NCBI GenBank assembly: GCA_017470045.1
Contig: JAFUFG010000162.1
Location: 1-26,056 of the forward strand
Length of the DNA stretch: 26,056 nt
DNA from: Bacilli bacterium
GTDB lineage: Bacteria; Bacillota_I; Bacilli_A; RF39; UBA660
Direction of reading: 5' to 3'
The notes under the pieces were generated by a model. That model saw only the letters and a list, made by a program, of their open reading frames with translations. It ran no database searches and was not told the DNA's origin. Made by a program: the position numbers and the translations under genes. Shown here in pieces: positions 15,313 through 22,123 of this stretch; positions within the stretch are counted from its first letter, which is position 1; each line of letters opens with the position of its first letter.

Positions 15313-16040
15313 CTTTTAACCTCCTTCGTTAATTGTTCATACTCCTTCGTCATACTACCATCTTCTTGATACATAATAAAAGGAGCTTCTATCTTTAATC
15401 CAACATTTCCACACTTTTGCCCTTCAATAAAGACACGAGTAGACTCTTTATGAATATTTTCATGAATAAAGATAATCTTTTTTGGTTCTATATGATACTT
15501 TCTCATAACAGAAACAATCTCCATTATTCTCTCCGTACGATGTACCATAGCAAAATTTCCATTATTTTTTAAGATTCGACTAGCGACAGAAAACATCTTA
15601 TCCAAATTCATTTTAACTTCATGACGGGCAATAACCTTTTCTTCTTGCTCATTAAAATAATTATGTTCTTGCACCTTAAAATAAGGAGGATTACAAGTAA
15701 CTAAATCAAACTCCTCATGAAATGGTAAATGATCAATATCATCATGAATTAAAGTAATTTGATTCTCTAAATGGTTATAAGAAACAGACTCTTTTGCTAA
15801 ATTATATAAAGACTCCTGTATTTCAACACCAGTAATAGACTTATCCGTTCTCTTAGAAAGAATTAATGGAATAACACCATTACCAGTACCCATATCACAT
15901 ATTTTCTTATCTCTTAATCGAATCGTACAAAAATTAGCTAAAATAACACTATCTAAAGAAAAGCAAAAATAATCTAAGTCTTGGTAGATCTTTAGATTAT
16001 CATATCCTAATATATCATTTAGAACTTTCATTCTTTTCAT
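15309..16040 (-). CDS. trmN: tRNA1(Val) A37 N6-methyltransferase family protein (TrmN6/YabB)
   Basis: A 243-aa class I SAM methyltransferase of the YfiC/TrmN6 family, predicted to N6-methylate adenosine 37 in tRNA. Motif I is ICDMGTGNGVIPLIL near 48-62, the acidic ribose-binding Glu lies in GVEIQESL near 70-77, and the catalytic N6-adenine signature NPPYF is near 115-119. The first ATG (16040) overlaps ricT by 26 nt. A second in-frame ATG three codons later (16029-16031) has a better placed AAGGA and is an equally good or better start. It overlaps rsmI at the 3' end. Family placement is firm; the exact tRNA substrate in this organism is inferred. Confidence 0.9.
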   Translation of the reverse strand: MKRMKVLNDILGYDNLKIYQDLDYFCFSLDSVILANFCTIRLRDKKICDMGTGNGVIPLILSKRTDKSITGVEIQESLYNLAKESVSYNHLENQITLIHDDIDHLPFHEEFDLVTCNPPYFKVQEHNYFNEQEEKVIARHEVKMNLDKMFSVASRILKNNGNFAMVHRTERIMEIVSVMRKYHIEPKKIIFIHENIHKESTRVFIEGQKCGNVGLKIEAPFIMYQEDGSMTKEYEQLTKEVKR

Positions 16041-16827
16041 CCTTTTTAAAAGTAAGAATACCCTTATCTCCTAAATCAACAGTATATGTTCCATTTAAGA
16101 TATCAATAGCAGTAACTTTACCCATACCTCCAGGAGACTCATACATCATTCCAACTTTAGGCAAATCCTTACGTAATTCTGTATAAACTTCATTTTCATA
16201 ACCTAAACAGCAAAGTAATCGACCACAAGATCCATTAATTTTTGTAGGAGATAATGCTAAATTTTGATTTTTAGCCATATTAATAGAAACACTACTAAAA
16301 TCAGATAAGAATGAATTACAACATAAGAATAATCCACATGGACCAAGTCCACCTACTCTTTTTGATTTATCACGTACACCAATTTGACGCAATTCAATTC
16401 TAGCCTTAAATTTTTGTGCAATCTTCTTAGCTAATTCACGAAAATCAACACGATTATCAGATAAATACGTAATAACTAAAACAGACTTATCTAAATTATA
16501 TCTAGCATCAACAAATTGCATATCCAACTCTAAACTCTGACTAGTCTTTTTAGCAAAACTAAGAACTTTTAAAGCTTCTTCTTCTAAATGATTAAAATCT
16601 TTAAAATCCTTATCGGTAGCAACACGAAGTACTTTCTTTAAAGGAAGAATAAGATTCTTCTCATTTTCCATATAATTTGCTTTAATAATACGAGCAATAA
16701 AAGGTCCAAGATCGGTTTCAATAACAACCTTATCACCAATATTAAGAGTTAAATTATTATTGGATAAAAAATAATGATTTTTACTAGAATCAACACTAGC
16801 AACAACAATTTCAATCATAAACTTCAC
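16015..16827 (-). CDS. ricT: PSP1-domain protein RicT (YaaT)
   Basis: RicT (270 aa) is part of the RicA-RicF-RicT complex which in B. subtilis carries iron-sulfur clusters, promotes RNase Y-dependent mRNA maturation and affects sporulation and competence. The PSP1 C-terminal domain is evident: a VDFRELAKKIAQKFKARIEL strand-helix unit near 128-147, RVGGLGPCGLFLCCNSF near 157-173 and GSCGRLLCCLGYENEVY near 199-215, together supplying the conserved Cys residues for cluster binding. ATG start; the gene overlaps the 3' end of holB by 17 nt. The holB-ricT pair is conserved across Firmicutes. I saw no ricA or ricF in the window. Confidence 0.94.
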   Translation of the reverse strand: MKFMIEIVVASVDSSKNHYFLSNNNLTLNIGDKVVIETDLGPFIARIIKANYMENEKNLILPLKKVLRVATDKDFKDFNHLEEEALKVLSFAKKTSQSLELDMQFVDARYNLDKSVLVITYLSDNRVDFRELAKKIAQKFKARIELRQIGVRDKSKRVGGLGPCGLFLCCNSFLSDFSSVSINMAKNQNLALSPTKINGSCGRLLCCLGYENEVYTELRKDLPKVGMMYESPGGMGKVTAIDILNGTYTVDLGDKGILTFKKDEKNESSK

Positions 16828-17671
16828 CTATTATTCTAGAAAAGAAAGAATCAACCCAAATTTTATAATTTACGTTATATTCTAATTTTTGCTTTTCATT
16901 TTCAATTATTTTAACATAAGATACCATATCTTCTACTTCTATATTACGAATAGATTGAAAAATCGTATCATTATAATCAATATTATTAATATTACTTAAA
17001 TAATAAACAAAATATTTTTCAATCTCAGATAAGACTTTTATAGCAGTGGCCTTATCAGGTAAAACATTATCAAATATATCTTTATAATAGATAAATAAAT
17101 TTCTCTTCTTAGAAAAGTATTCTATCAAATTTTCTACTTTATCCTTTATTTCATCATCAATATTTATATTATTACTCTTTAAATTATAAATCTGACAACG
17201 AGAGATAATCGTATCTAACAGTAAATAACGATTCTCTGTTAATAGAATAGCAATAATATCATCAGCTGGTTCTTCCAAAAACTTTAATAAACTATTCTCA
17301 GAGGAAGTATTTAATTTATCAGCCTGTTTGATAACATAAATTCTTTTATTATCAAATAAAGATTTATTATTAAACTCTTCCTGTAAATCCATAAGTTGCT
17401 GCTTCTTTATCCAATTGCTATCAGTGGAAATAACCATAAAATCTGGATAGTTATCAGTATCTATCAAATTACAAATATTACATTTTCCACAATTCAAATT
17501 CTGTAAACTTTTATCTTTCTCTTTACATAAAGTTAACTTAGCAACGTTTTTTACAAAGTTCATAGCAGAATCACAATCATCTACTTCAAACAACATAGCA
17601 TGAGGAACTTTATCTTTTTTGATTACATCATTAATTACTTTTAATGATTTAGAATTAAATTTTTCCTCCAT
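16811..17671 (-). CDS. holB: DNA polymerase III delta' subunit
   Basis: HolB (286 aa) is the delta-prime subunit of the clamp loader that opens the beta clamp together with tau/gamma and delta. The N-terminal RFC-like fold has a zinc module with Cys49, Cys61, Cys64 and Cys67 (CGKCNIC), no functional Walker A (FEVDDCDSA replaces the P-loop, normal for delta-prime), SSENSLLKFLEEP near 122-134 and the arginine-finger SRC motif in IISRCQIY near 157-164. The C-terminal helical collar domain is diverged. ATG start with a GAGGTGAT ribosome site. tmk and yaaQ, which precede holB in Bacillus, are absent; bofA is directly upstream. Confidence 0.93.
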   Translation of the reverse strand: MEEKFNSKSLKVINDVIKKDKVPHAMLFEVDDCDSAMNFVKNVAKLTLCKEKDKSLQNLNCGKCNICNLIDTDNYPDFMVISTDSNWIKKQQLMDLQEEFNNKSLFDNKRIYVIKQADKLNTSSENSLLKFLEEPADDIIAILLTENRYLLLDTIISRCQIYNLKSNNINIDDEIKDKVENLIEYFSKKRNLFIYYKDIFDNVLPDKATAIKVLSEIEKYFVYYLSNINNIDYNDTIFQSIRNIEVEDMVSYVKIIENEKQKLEYNVNYKIWVDSFFSRIIGEVYD

Positions 17672-17682
17672 GTTATATCACC

Positions 17683-17868
17683 TCAAAACATAAATGCTTT
17701 TAATATGATCATCACAAAGAAACCAGGTACACCTAAAAAAGATATCGTACCAATGGTAAATATATTAATTGGAATAACCATATTAATAGAAACTGCTAGT
17801 AAATTATAAGTATATAAAACCAAACAACTTAATATTATTCTTTTAATTAATCTAAAAATAGAAATCAC
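17683..17868 (-). CDS. bofA: BofA-family inhibitor of pro-sigma-K processing, short form
   Basis: A 61-aa membrane protein matching the C-terminal two-thirds of BofA, which holds the SpoIVFB intramembrane protease inactive until forespore signalling. A hydrophobic segment about 8-30 is followed by the diagnostic IPINIFTIGTISFLGVPG (about 33-50) and a final membrane helix VMIILKAFMF. B. subtilis BofA is 87 aa; the first membrane helix is missing, and an in-frame stop (TAG) directly precedes the GTG at 17866-17868. The GTG lies inside AGGTGA, so this start has no Shine-Dalgarno upstream; a leaderless message or an unusual ATT start six codons in are alternatives. recR-bofA order is as in Bacillus. 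Confidence 0.83.
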   Translation of the reverse strand: MISIFRLIKRIILSCLVLYTYNLLAVSINMVIPINIFTIGTISFLGVPGFFVMIILKAFMF

Positions 17869-17903
17869 CTATTAGAAGATATGATGAAATGAAAGAATTA
17901 TTC
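17869..17903 (-). promoter_or_regulatory. CATAT element and possible sigma-E-like promoter for bofA
   Basis: The minus strand has GAATAAT (complement of 17897-17903, 6/7 to the sigma-E -35), a 13-nt spacer and CATATCTT (complement of 17876-17883), continuing as CATATCTTCTAATAG, which is 14/15 identical to the element before yabP. It would start transcription at about the GTG of bofA. Confidence 0.35.
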
Positions 17904-18494
17904 TATCGATTTCCGATCATTTAATGCGCGCTCTAAAGTAAGACTATCAATATATTCAATATCAGCACCAATAGGAATACCACTAGCTAACCTACTAACT
18001 TTAATATCTAAACCATCTAGTATACGTTTAATATATAAAGCAGTTGTCTCACCTTCAATACTTGGTTTAAAAGCAAAGATAATTTCTTCAAAATGATTAT
18101 CTTCAATACGCTTTAACAATTTATCAATACCAATATCTTCAGGATTAATTCCCTCCAAAGGAGAAATTAAAGCATCTAAAACATGATATTTCCCATGAAA
18201 TATACCTAATTTTTCAAATAAGAAAACACTCTTACTATCATCAACAACACATAAAATATGCTCATCCCTACCAGGATCAGAACATATAAAACATAAATCA
18301 TCATCTGTTAAATTATTACATTCTTGGCACTTGTGGATTTTTTCTTTTACCTCAGTAAGACTACTAGCAAAAAATTCAACTTGTTCATCTTCTAAATCTA
18401 ATATAGAAAAAGCAAGTCTCTCTGCAGTCTTAGAACCAATCCCTTGTAAACATTTAAAAGATTCAATAAGATTTTTAATACTATCAGGATACAT
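17898..18494 (-). CDS. recR: Recombination mediator RecR
   Basis: RecR (198 aa) works with RecO (and RecF) to load RecA on SSB-coated single-stranded DNA. In order: helix-hairpin-helix LQGIGSKTAERLAF near 16-29, a C4 zinc finger (Cys56, Cys59, Cys68, Cys71), a Toprim domain starting ILCVVDDSKSV near 80-90 with PLEGINPEDI near 112-121 and the Walker-B-like PSIEGETTALYI near 143-154, then the C-terminal RLASGIPIGADIEYID near 172-187. The size is normal. ATG start, 7 nt after ebfC. The dnaX-ebfC-recR cluster is among the most conserved in bacteria. Confidence 0.97.
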   Translation of the reverse strand: MYPDSIKNLIESFKCLQGIGSKTAERLAFSILDLEDEQVEFFASSLTEVKEKIHKCQECNNLTDDDLCFICSDPGRDEHILCVVDDSKSVFLFEKLGIFHGKYHVLDALISPLEGINPEDIGIDKLLKRIEDNHFEEIIFAFKPSIEGETTALYIKRILDGLDIKVSRLASGIPIGADIEYIDSLTLERALNDRKSIE

Positions 18495-18501
18495 ATTTTA
18501 A

Positions 18502-18795
18502 TTAGAATAAACCTGGAATATTTCCAAATTTACCCATCTTTTTCTCAGTAGCATCATCAATTTTTTTATTTGCATCATTGATTGCACTTTTGATCATTTC
18601 TTCTAACATTTCCATATCATCTTTTTCTAATTGGTCAACTTTCATTTCTACAGAAGATACATCCTTAGTACCTTTCATAGTAATTTTAACCATAGCATTT
18701 TCACCAACAAAATCAGTATTATCAATTTCAGATTTTGCTTTTAACATATCTTTTTGTAAAGCTTGAGCTTGCTTTAACATAGCTTGCATATTCAT
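18502..18795 (-). CDS. ebfC: YbaB/EbfC nucleoid-associated protein
   Basis: A 97-aa dimeric DNA-binding protein of the YbaB/EbfC family. It begins MNMQAMLKQAQALQKDM, the usual helical N-terminus with repeated Met/Gln, continues through the conserved GENAMVKITMKGTKDVSSVEM beta region, DMEMLEEMIKSAINDANKKI, and ends KMGKFGNIPGLF, the characteristic Gly/Phe-rich tail. AGGAGG 10 nt upstream of the ATG. It lies 14 nt after dnaX, as in nearly all bacteria, where it may act in nucleoid organisation or recombination mediation together with RecR. Confidence 0.95.
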   Translation of the reverse strand: MNMQAMLKQAQALQKDMLKAKSEIDNTDFVGENAMVKITMKGTKDVSSVEMKVDQLEKDDMEMLEEMIKSAINDANKKIDDATEKKMGKFGNIPGLF

Positions 18796-18809
18796 AAATA
18801 TTATTCCTC

Positions 18810-20582
18810 CTAATTAATCTCAACTATATCACCAAATAGTTGGATTGCTTCGTTATTTATTATATCATTATTTTCCTCTTGTTGAAAGACTTCAGCAGGC
18901 TCCTCTTCAACAGAATAATTAATACCATTTTTCATATCTGCTATATATTTTGTTTTTAATGATTCCCATTCACTATCAGATATAATAGCTACTTTTTTAT
19001 TAGAATTAGTAACCATATTGTAAACTTCAGTAAATTTATCTAAATAAATCAAATTTTGTTTGACAATAGAATCATATTCATAACTAATGATGATATTATC
19101 TTCACTTGCAGCTCGAATTTTTCCATCTAAAATAGAAGAAGCAATAAATCCAATTTCTTGATCAAAAGTATAATCATTAAATAAATCAACTGTTGATAAC
19201 TCATTCATCAAAATTTGTTTATTAGCTTTTGCTAAAGTGTTATTTATACGAACTTTTAAAATTTCATCAATATTCAAAATTTTATTGGAAGAAGTTCTTT
19301 CTTCTGTGGATAGATCTGCCTCAATTGCTACTTCTTCTTTCGAATCCACTTTTGAATCAGTTTTTTTCACTTTTTCTGTGGAATTTTTTTCTTCATTTTC
19401 AGGTATTTTTGATTCATTCAAATCGTTGGTATCATTAGGTTTCGTATCGATAGAAACAGGCTCATTTTTGATAGATTCAAATGAATTTTTAAGAGATTTT
19501 GTTGAAGAACTACCAGTCTCAACAATTTTAATTGGCACAGAATCCATTTTTAATTTGTTCATAAAATCAAGTAATAACATCTCAATATAGATAATTGGAT
19601 TAGAACTCTTTTTTATATCATTCATTTTTTCATTAATTAAAAGCACAAATTTCATCAAATCCGTTACGCAAAATGCGCATTCTTTTTTATCAATATAATA
19701 CGCAATCATCGTACTACGAATGTAACGCATTAAACGATCAATGATATTAATGATATTTTTTCCGTCTTCATTATAGCGTTTAATTTTATCCAAAACTGAT
19801 GCGTATTCTGCGTTAAAAATATCTTCATAAAAACTGTGAATTTCGTTATTAGTTAAAGTTCCATTAACTTCTGCGTATTCATTTAAAGTAATTTGACCAT
19901 CACAATACGAATGTAATTGATCTAAAGTACTTAATGCATCACGCATTCCTCCATCACAAGAATACGCAATTTCATCTAAAACTTCATCATCAATTTTAAT
20001 CTTTTCAGAATCACAAATACGTTTCAAATTAGAAACTATTTTATCTGTGGAAATGCGTTTGAACGAAAAACACTGACAACGAGAAATAATAGTTTCTGGT
20101 ACTTTTTGTGGATCAGTTGTAGCTAAAATGAAAATTACATGTTCAGGTGGCTCTTCTAATGTCTTTAATAAAGCATTAAAAGCACCAATAGATAACATAT
20201 GAACCTCATCTATTATATATACTTTATATTTTAATTCAGCTGGAACTAAAGAAATCTTATTCTTAAGTTCACGTATTTCATCTACTCCATTATTAGAAGC
20301 AGCATCAATTTCAATAATATCTACGCATTCTTTTTGATAAGAATTCAAACAATTTTTACATTTACCGCAAGAATTTCCATCAATTGGTTCCAAGCAGTTT
20401 AATGATCTAGCAAAAATTTTAGATACACTAGTCTTACCTGTTCCTCTCGGACCAAAAAACATATAAGCGTGACTATAAGAGTTGTGAATAATTGAATTTT
20501 TTAATGTTTTTACGATAGTATCTTGTCCAAAAACATCATCAAAAGTTAAAGGACGATACTGCCTATATAACGCTTTATACAT
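18810..20582 (-). CDS. dnaX: DNA polymerase III subunits gamma/tau
   Basis: DnaX (590 aa) is the ATPase motor of the clamp loader. The AAA+ module covers about 1-220: RQYRPLTFDDVFGQ near 8-20, Walker A GPRGTGKT at 44-51, zinc Cys63/72/75/78, Walker B DEVH at 125-128, sensor ATTDPQKVPETI and SRC at 167-169. The collar domain reaches about residue 350, followed by a charged low-complexity linker (about 365-430) and a tau-type C-terminal domain. Codon choice is unusual: TCC-ACA for several Ser-Thr pairs (neighbouring genes mostly use TCT-ACT) and many GCGT/ACGC words in the 5' half. A slippery-type A AAA AAT lies at codons 399-400. Probably first gene of the long operon reaching mfd. Confidence 0.97.
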   Translation of the reverse strand: MYKALYRQYRPLTFDDVFGQDTIVKTLKNSIIHNSYSHAYMFFGPRGTGKTSVSKIFARSLNCLEPIDGNSCGKCKNCLNSYQKECVDIIEIDAASNNGVDEIRELKNKISLVPAELKYKVYIIDEVHMLSIGAFNALLKTLEEPPEHVIFILATTDPQKVPETIISRCQCFSFKRISTDKIVSNLKRICDSEKIKIDDEVLDEIAYSCDGGMRDALSTLDQLHSYCDGQITLNEYAEVNGTLTNNEIHSFYEDIFNAEYASVLDKIKRYNEDGKNIINIIDRLMRYIRSTMIAYYIDKKECAFCVTDLMKFVLLINEKMNDIKKSSNPIIYIEMLLLDFMNKLKMDSVPIKIVETGSSSTKSLKNSFESIKNEPVSIDTKPNDTNDLNESKIPENEEKNSTEKVKKTDSKVDSKEEVAIEADLSTEERTSSNKILNIDEILKVRINNTLAKANKQILMNELSTVDLFNDYTFDQEIGFIASSILDGKIRAASEDNIIISYEYDSIVKQNLIYLDKFTEVYNMVTNSNKKVAIISDSEWESLKTKYIADMKNGINYSVEEEPAEVFQQEENNDIINNEAIQLFGDIVEIN

Positions 20583-20603
20583 ATATATCCCTCCGAATCA
20601 CAA

Positions 20604-20609
20604 ATATTA
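20604..20609 (-). promoter_or_regulatory. Candidate promoter -10 for the dnaX operon
   Basis: A perfect TATAAT on the minus strand (TGTTATAATATT), about 21 nt upstream of the dnaX ATG. A TTAAAA about 18 nt further up, at the tadA stop, is a poor -35. Read-through from tadA is also possible. Confidence 0.45.
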
Positions 20610-20629
20610 TAACATAAAAAAAGACTTTT

Positions 20630-21085
20630 TTAACGATTCCTTGTGGAATTAAAAAAATCTTTTAGTATTTTGCGTCCTTGATCAACCATCTGATCATTAT
20701 ATAGATTAACTTGTGGATTTGATTTATCTTTTTTCAAAATATTCAAAACATTATTGTGAATTGTTAAATCATCGTTAGAAATTGCGGAAAAAATATTAGA
20801 AATACGTGCTTGTTTGATTGCAGATGCACACATTTCGCAAGGCTCTAAAGTAACGTAAATATCGCATCCAATCAAACGCCAATTGTTCAAAACTTTAGAA
20901 GCTTCTCGAATTGCTGTTAATTCTGCGTGATACAAGCAACAATTCTGTGACTCTTTTTCATTATAACCTGTTGAAATAATTTTTCCGTCTTTTACAATAA
21001 CCGCACCAACAGGTATTTCACCTATTTTTAATGACTTCTCGGCTTCTTCAAATGCTCTGTTGAAAAAATATTCTTTATTATCCAT
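20630..21085 (-). CDS. tadA: tRNA-specific adenosine deaminase TadA
   Basis: TadA (151 aa) deaminates A34 of tRNA(Arg)(ACG) to inosine. It is a zinc CDA-fold enzyme: IPVGAVIVKDGKII near 24-37, the zinc-ligand and catalytic motif HAELTAI (His53, Glu55) and PCEMCASAI with Cys83 and Cys86. The C-terminal helix ends KILKDFFNSTRNR. Length typical. ATG with GAGGT 8 nt upstream, just after the SRP RNA; the pair tadA-SRP RNA-dnaX is as in B. subtilis. An A-rich/T-rich weak hairpin overlaps its stop but is not a convincing terminator. Confidence 0.95.
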   Translation of the reverse strand: MDNKEYFFNRAFEEAEKSLKIGEIPVGAVIVKDGKIISTGYNEKESQNCCLYHAELTAIREASKVLNNWRLIGCDIYVTLEPCEMCASAIKQARISNIFSAISNDDLTIHNNVLNILKKDKSNPQVNLYNDQMVDQGRKILKDFFNSTRNR

Positions 21086-21103
21086 AATATTACCTCAAAA
21101 TAA

Positions 21104-21180
21104 AAGTGCACATGAAAGTTGGATCTTAAGGCTGCTACCTTCCAGTTCTGACCTGGTTCAAACGCTTTCATTGCACAAAC
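21104..21180 (-). ncRNA. ffs: Signal recognition particle RNA, small 4.5S type
   Basis: The minus strand contains the near-invariant SRP core GAACCAGGTCAGAACTGG followed by AAGGTAGCAGCCTTAA (symmetric and asymmetric loops bound by Ffh, with the tetraloop GGAA). The arms GTGCA-ATGAAAG and CTTTCAT-GTGCAC close a single hairpin of about 75 nt, followed by CTTTTATTTT as a probable terminator. It is the short bacterial form without the Alu domain found in Bacillus 6S-type scRNA. It sits between the intergenic region and tadA, as scr does in B. subtilis. Confidence 0.95.
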
Positions 21181-21187
21181 TTATTCT

Positions 21188-21193
21188 ATTATA
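21188..21193 (-). promoter_or_regulatory. Promoter -10 of the SRP RNA gene
   Basis: A perfect TATAAT on the minus strand (CAAATATAATAG), 7-8 nt before the predicted RNA 5' end near 21180. No strong -35 at 17 nt; TTTACA occurs 12 nt upstream. A DnaA-like TTATCCCCA lies immediately upstream (complement of 21196-21204). Confidence 0.55.
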
Positions 21194-21258
21194 TTTGGGG
21201 ATAATTGTAAATATTTTCTTGATTCTTTATGAATGAAATTTTTCTCTGTGGAATATTA

Positions 21259-21274
21259 TGTTTCACGTGGAACA
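21259..21274 (+). promoter_or_regulatory. parS site 1 (ParB/Spo0J binding)
   Basis: TGTTTCACGTGGAACA. It differs from the B. subtilis form TGTTTCACGTGAAACA at one base and fits the broad parS pattern TGTTYCACGTGRAACA, a mix of the two symmetric half-sites. Origin-proximal position is typical. Confidence 0.85.
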
Positions 21275-21303
21275 TTTTTCTGTGGATTAATTATAATTTT
21301 TGA

Positions 21304-21319
21304 TGTTTCACGTGGAACA
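21304..21319 (+). promoter_or_regulatory. parS site 2
   Basis: Identical 16-mer TGTTTCACGTGGAACA in the same orientation, 45 bp from site 1 start to start. Confidence 0.85.
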
Positions 21320-21350
21320 TTTGTGAATTACTGCTCAAAAGCATGTGCAA

Positions 21351-21366
21351 TGTTTCACGTGGAACA
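21351..21366 (+). promoter_or_regulatory. parS site 3
   Basis: Identical 16-mer TGTTTCACGTGGAACA in the same orientation, 47 bp from site 2. The near-equal spacing puts the three sites at similar helical phase (about 4.3-4.5 turns). Confidence 0.85.
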
Positions 21367-21651
21367 GTGGAAATATTAAACTAACATTGTCGATAATTAT
21401 AATAAAAAAACTCTAAAACCTATACATATCAACGATTTTAACGAATATTAACTGAGAATCCTATATAAAACAGTATAAATTATAGATCTAAATTATACAC
21501 ATTTTTTGTGGAAATAATATTTGCTTAATAAATATATATTGATCAAATCTTGTTGAAAAAAATAATTTATGATTAATTGTTAATAAAATAAAAATGATTA
21601 ATTTTAATATCAAAAATATTTATTCAAAAAACTGTTGATAAAGTTAATTTT

Positions 21652-21665
21652 ATTGCCCGGGAAAT
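21652..21665 (+). promoter_or_regulatory. Noc-type binding site 1
   Basis: ATTGCCCGGGAAAT, 13/14 identical to the B. subtilis Noc consensus ATTTCCCGGGAAAT. Noc is the ParB-like CTPase that prevents septation over the nucleoid. Such GC-rich palindromes stand out in this AT-rich region. Confidence 0.6.
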
Positions 21666-21693
21666 AATTTGACCAATTTAAACGCAAAAAAAT

Positions 21694-21707
21694 ATTTCCC
21701 CGGAAAT
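21694..21707 (+). promoter_or_regulatory. Noc-type binding site 2
   Basis: ATTTCCCCGGAAAT, 13/14 to the Noc consensus, 42 bp from site 1. A half-site GGGAAAT follows at 21719-21725 (GCGTGGGAAAT). Confidence 0.6.
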
Positions 21708-22065
21708 AATTTGTGCGTGGGAAATACTCGTTTTTTTATAATATTTGATTTAATAAATAATGCTTTAGATCAAAATAAGACTCCATTAAGAATAATTCTA
21801 TTATTAAAGTATTAAGTAATCTAGTTAATCGATGAATGGATTTTAAGCGATTTAAATTAAAATAGATTGATAACAGGTAGCTAAAATTTCTAAAAATTAA
21901 TACTTTGAATTTAAGCTAAATTGAATCATTAAATTACGTAAAAATATTAAAATGTTGATAAAAGAAATTGCGTAATAAAAATATTCTTATTAAAACGTAA
22001 ACAATAAAAATAGTTCATAAAAAAATAACGTATAAAGTTGTGGAAAAAATAATTATTAATTTTTC

Positions 22066-22078
22066 ACGCAATATGCGT
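22066..22078. repeat. Inverted repeat ACGCA-ATA-TGCGT
   Basis: A perfect 5-bp dyad with a 3-nt centre in the AT-rich part near gyrA. A near copy, ACGCA-AAA-TGCGC, lies inside dnaX at 19666-19678. It could be a protein-binding site; no known factor is assigned. Confidence 0.35.
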
Positions 22079-22123
22079 AACAAAAAAAATAAAATTAAAC
22101 GCAAAGAAATAAAAATATATAAC

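Larger units (their letters stand above)
19305..22047 (+). repeat. Strand-biased cluster of DnaA-box-like TGTGGA/TGTTGATAA words
   Basis: Ten TGTGGA words occur here in one orientation (starts at 19305, 19377, 20046, 20107, 20642, 20712, 21247, 21281, 21507, 22039) and none in the other; I found only one in the preceding 19.3 kb (18342). The DnaA-box complement is TGTGGATAA. Single-mismatch versions include 19305 (TGTGGATAG), 21281 (TGTGGATTA), 22039 (TGTGGAAAA), 21388 (TGTCGATAA), 21196 (TGGGGATAA), and TGTTGATAA at 19191 (just outside), 21633 and 21953. No exact 9-mer was found inside the cluster. The cluster spans the 5' two-thirds of dnaX, tadA and the intergenic region. Confidence 0.5.

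Noticed and set aside
20611..20633. A-run/GTC/T-run hairpin at the tadA stop as terminator
   Set aside because: The stem would be only A-U pairs and is not distinguishable from ordinary homopolymer runs in this genome.
21258..21390. Small plus-strand frames beginning Met-Phe-His-Val-Glu at each parS copy
   Set aside because: They arise because ATGTTTCACGTGGAA happens to be translatable; they are about 10 codons long, lack ribosome sites and differ after the repeat. The DNA site explains the conservation.
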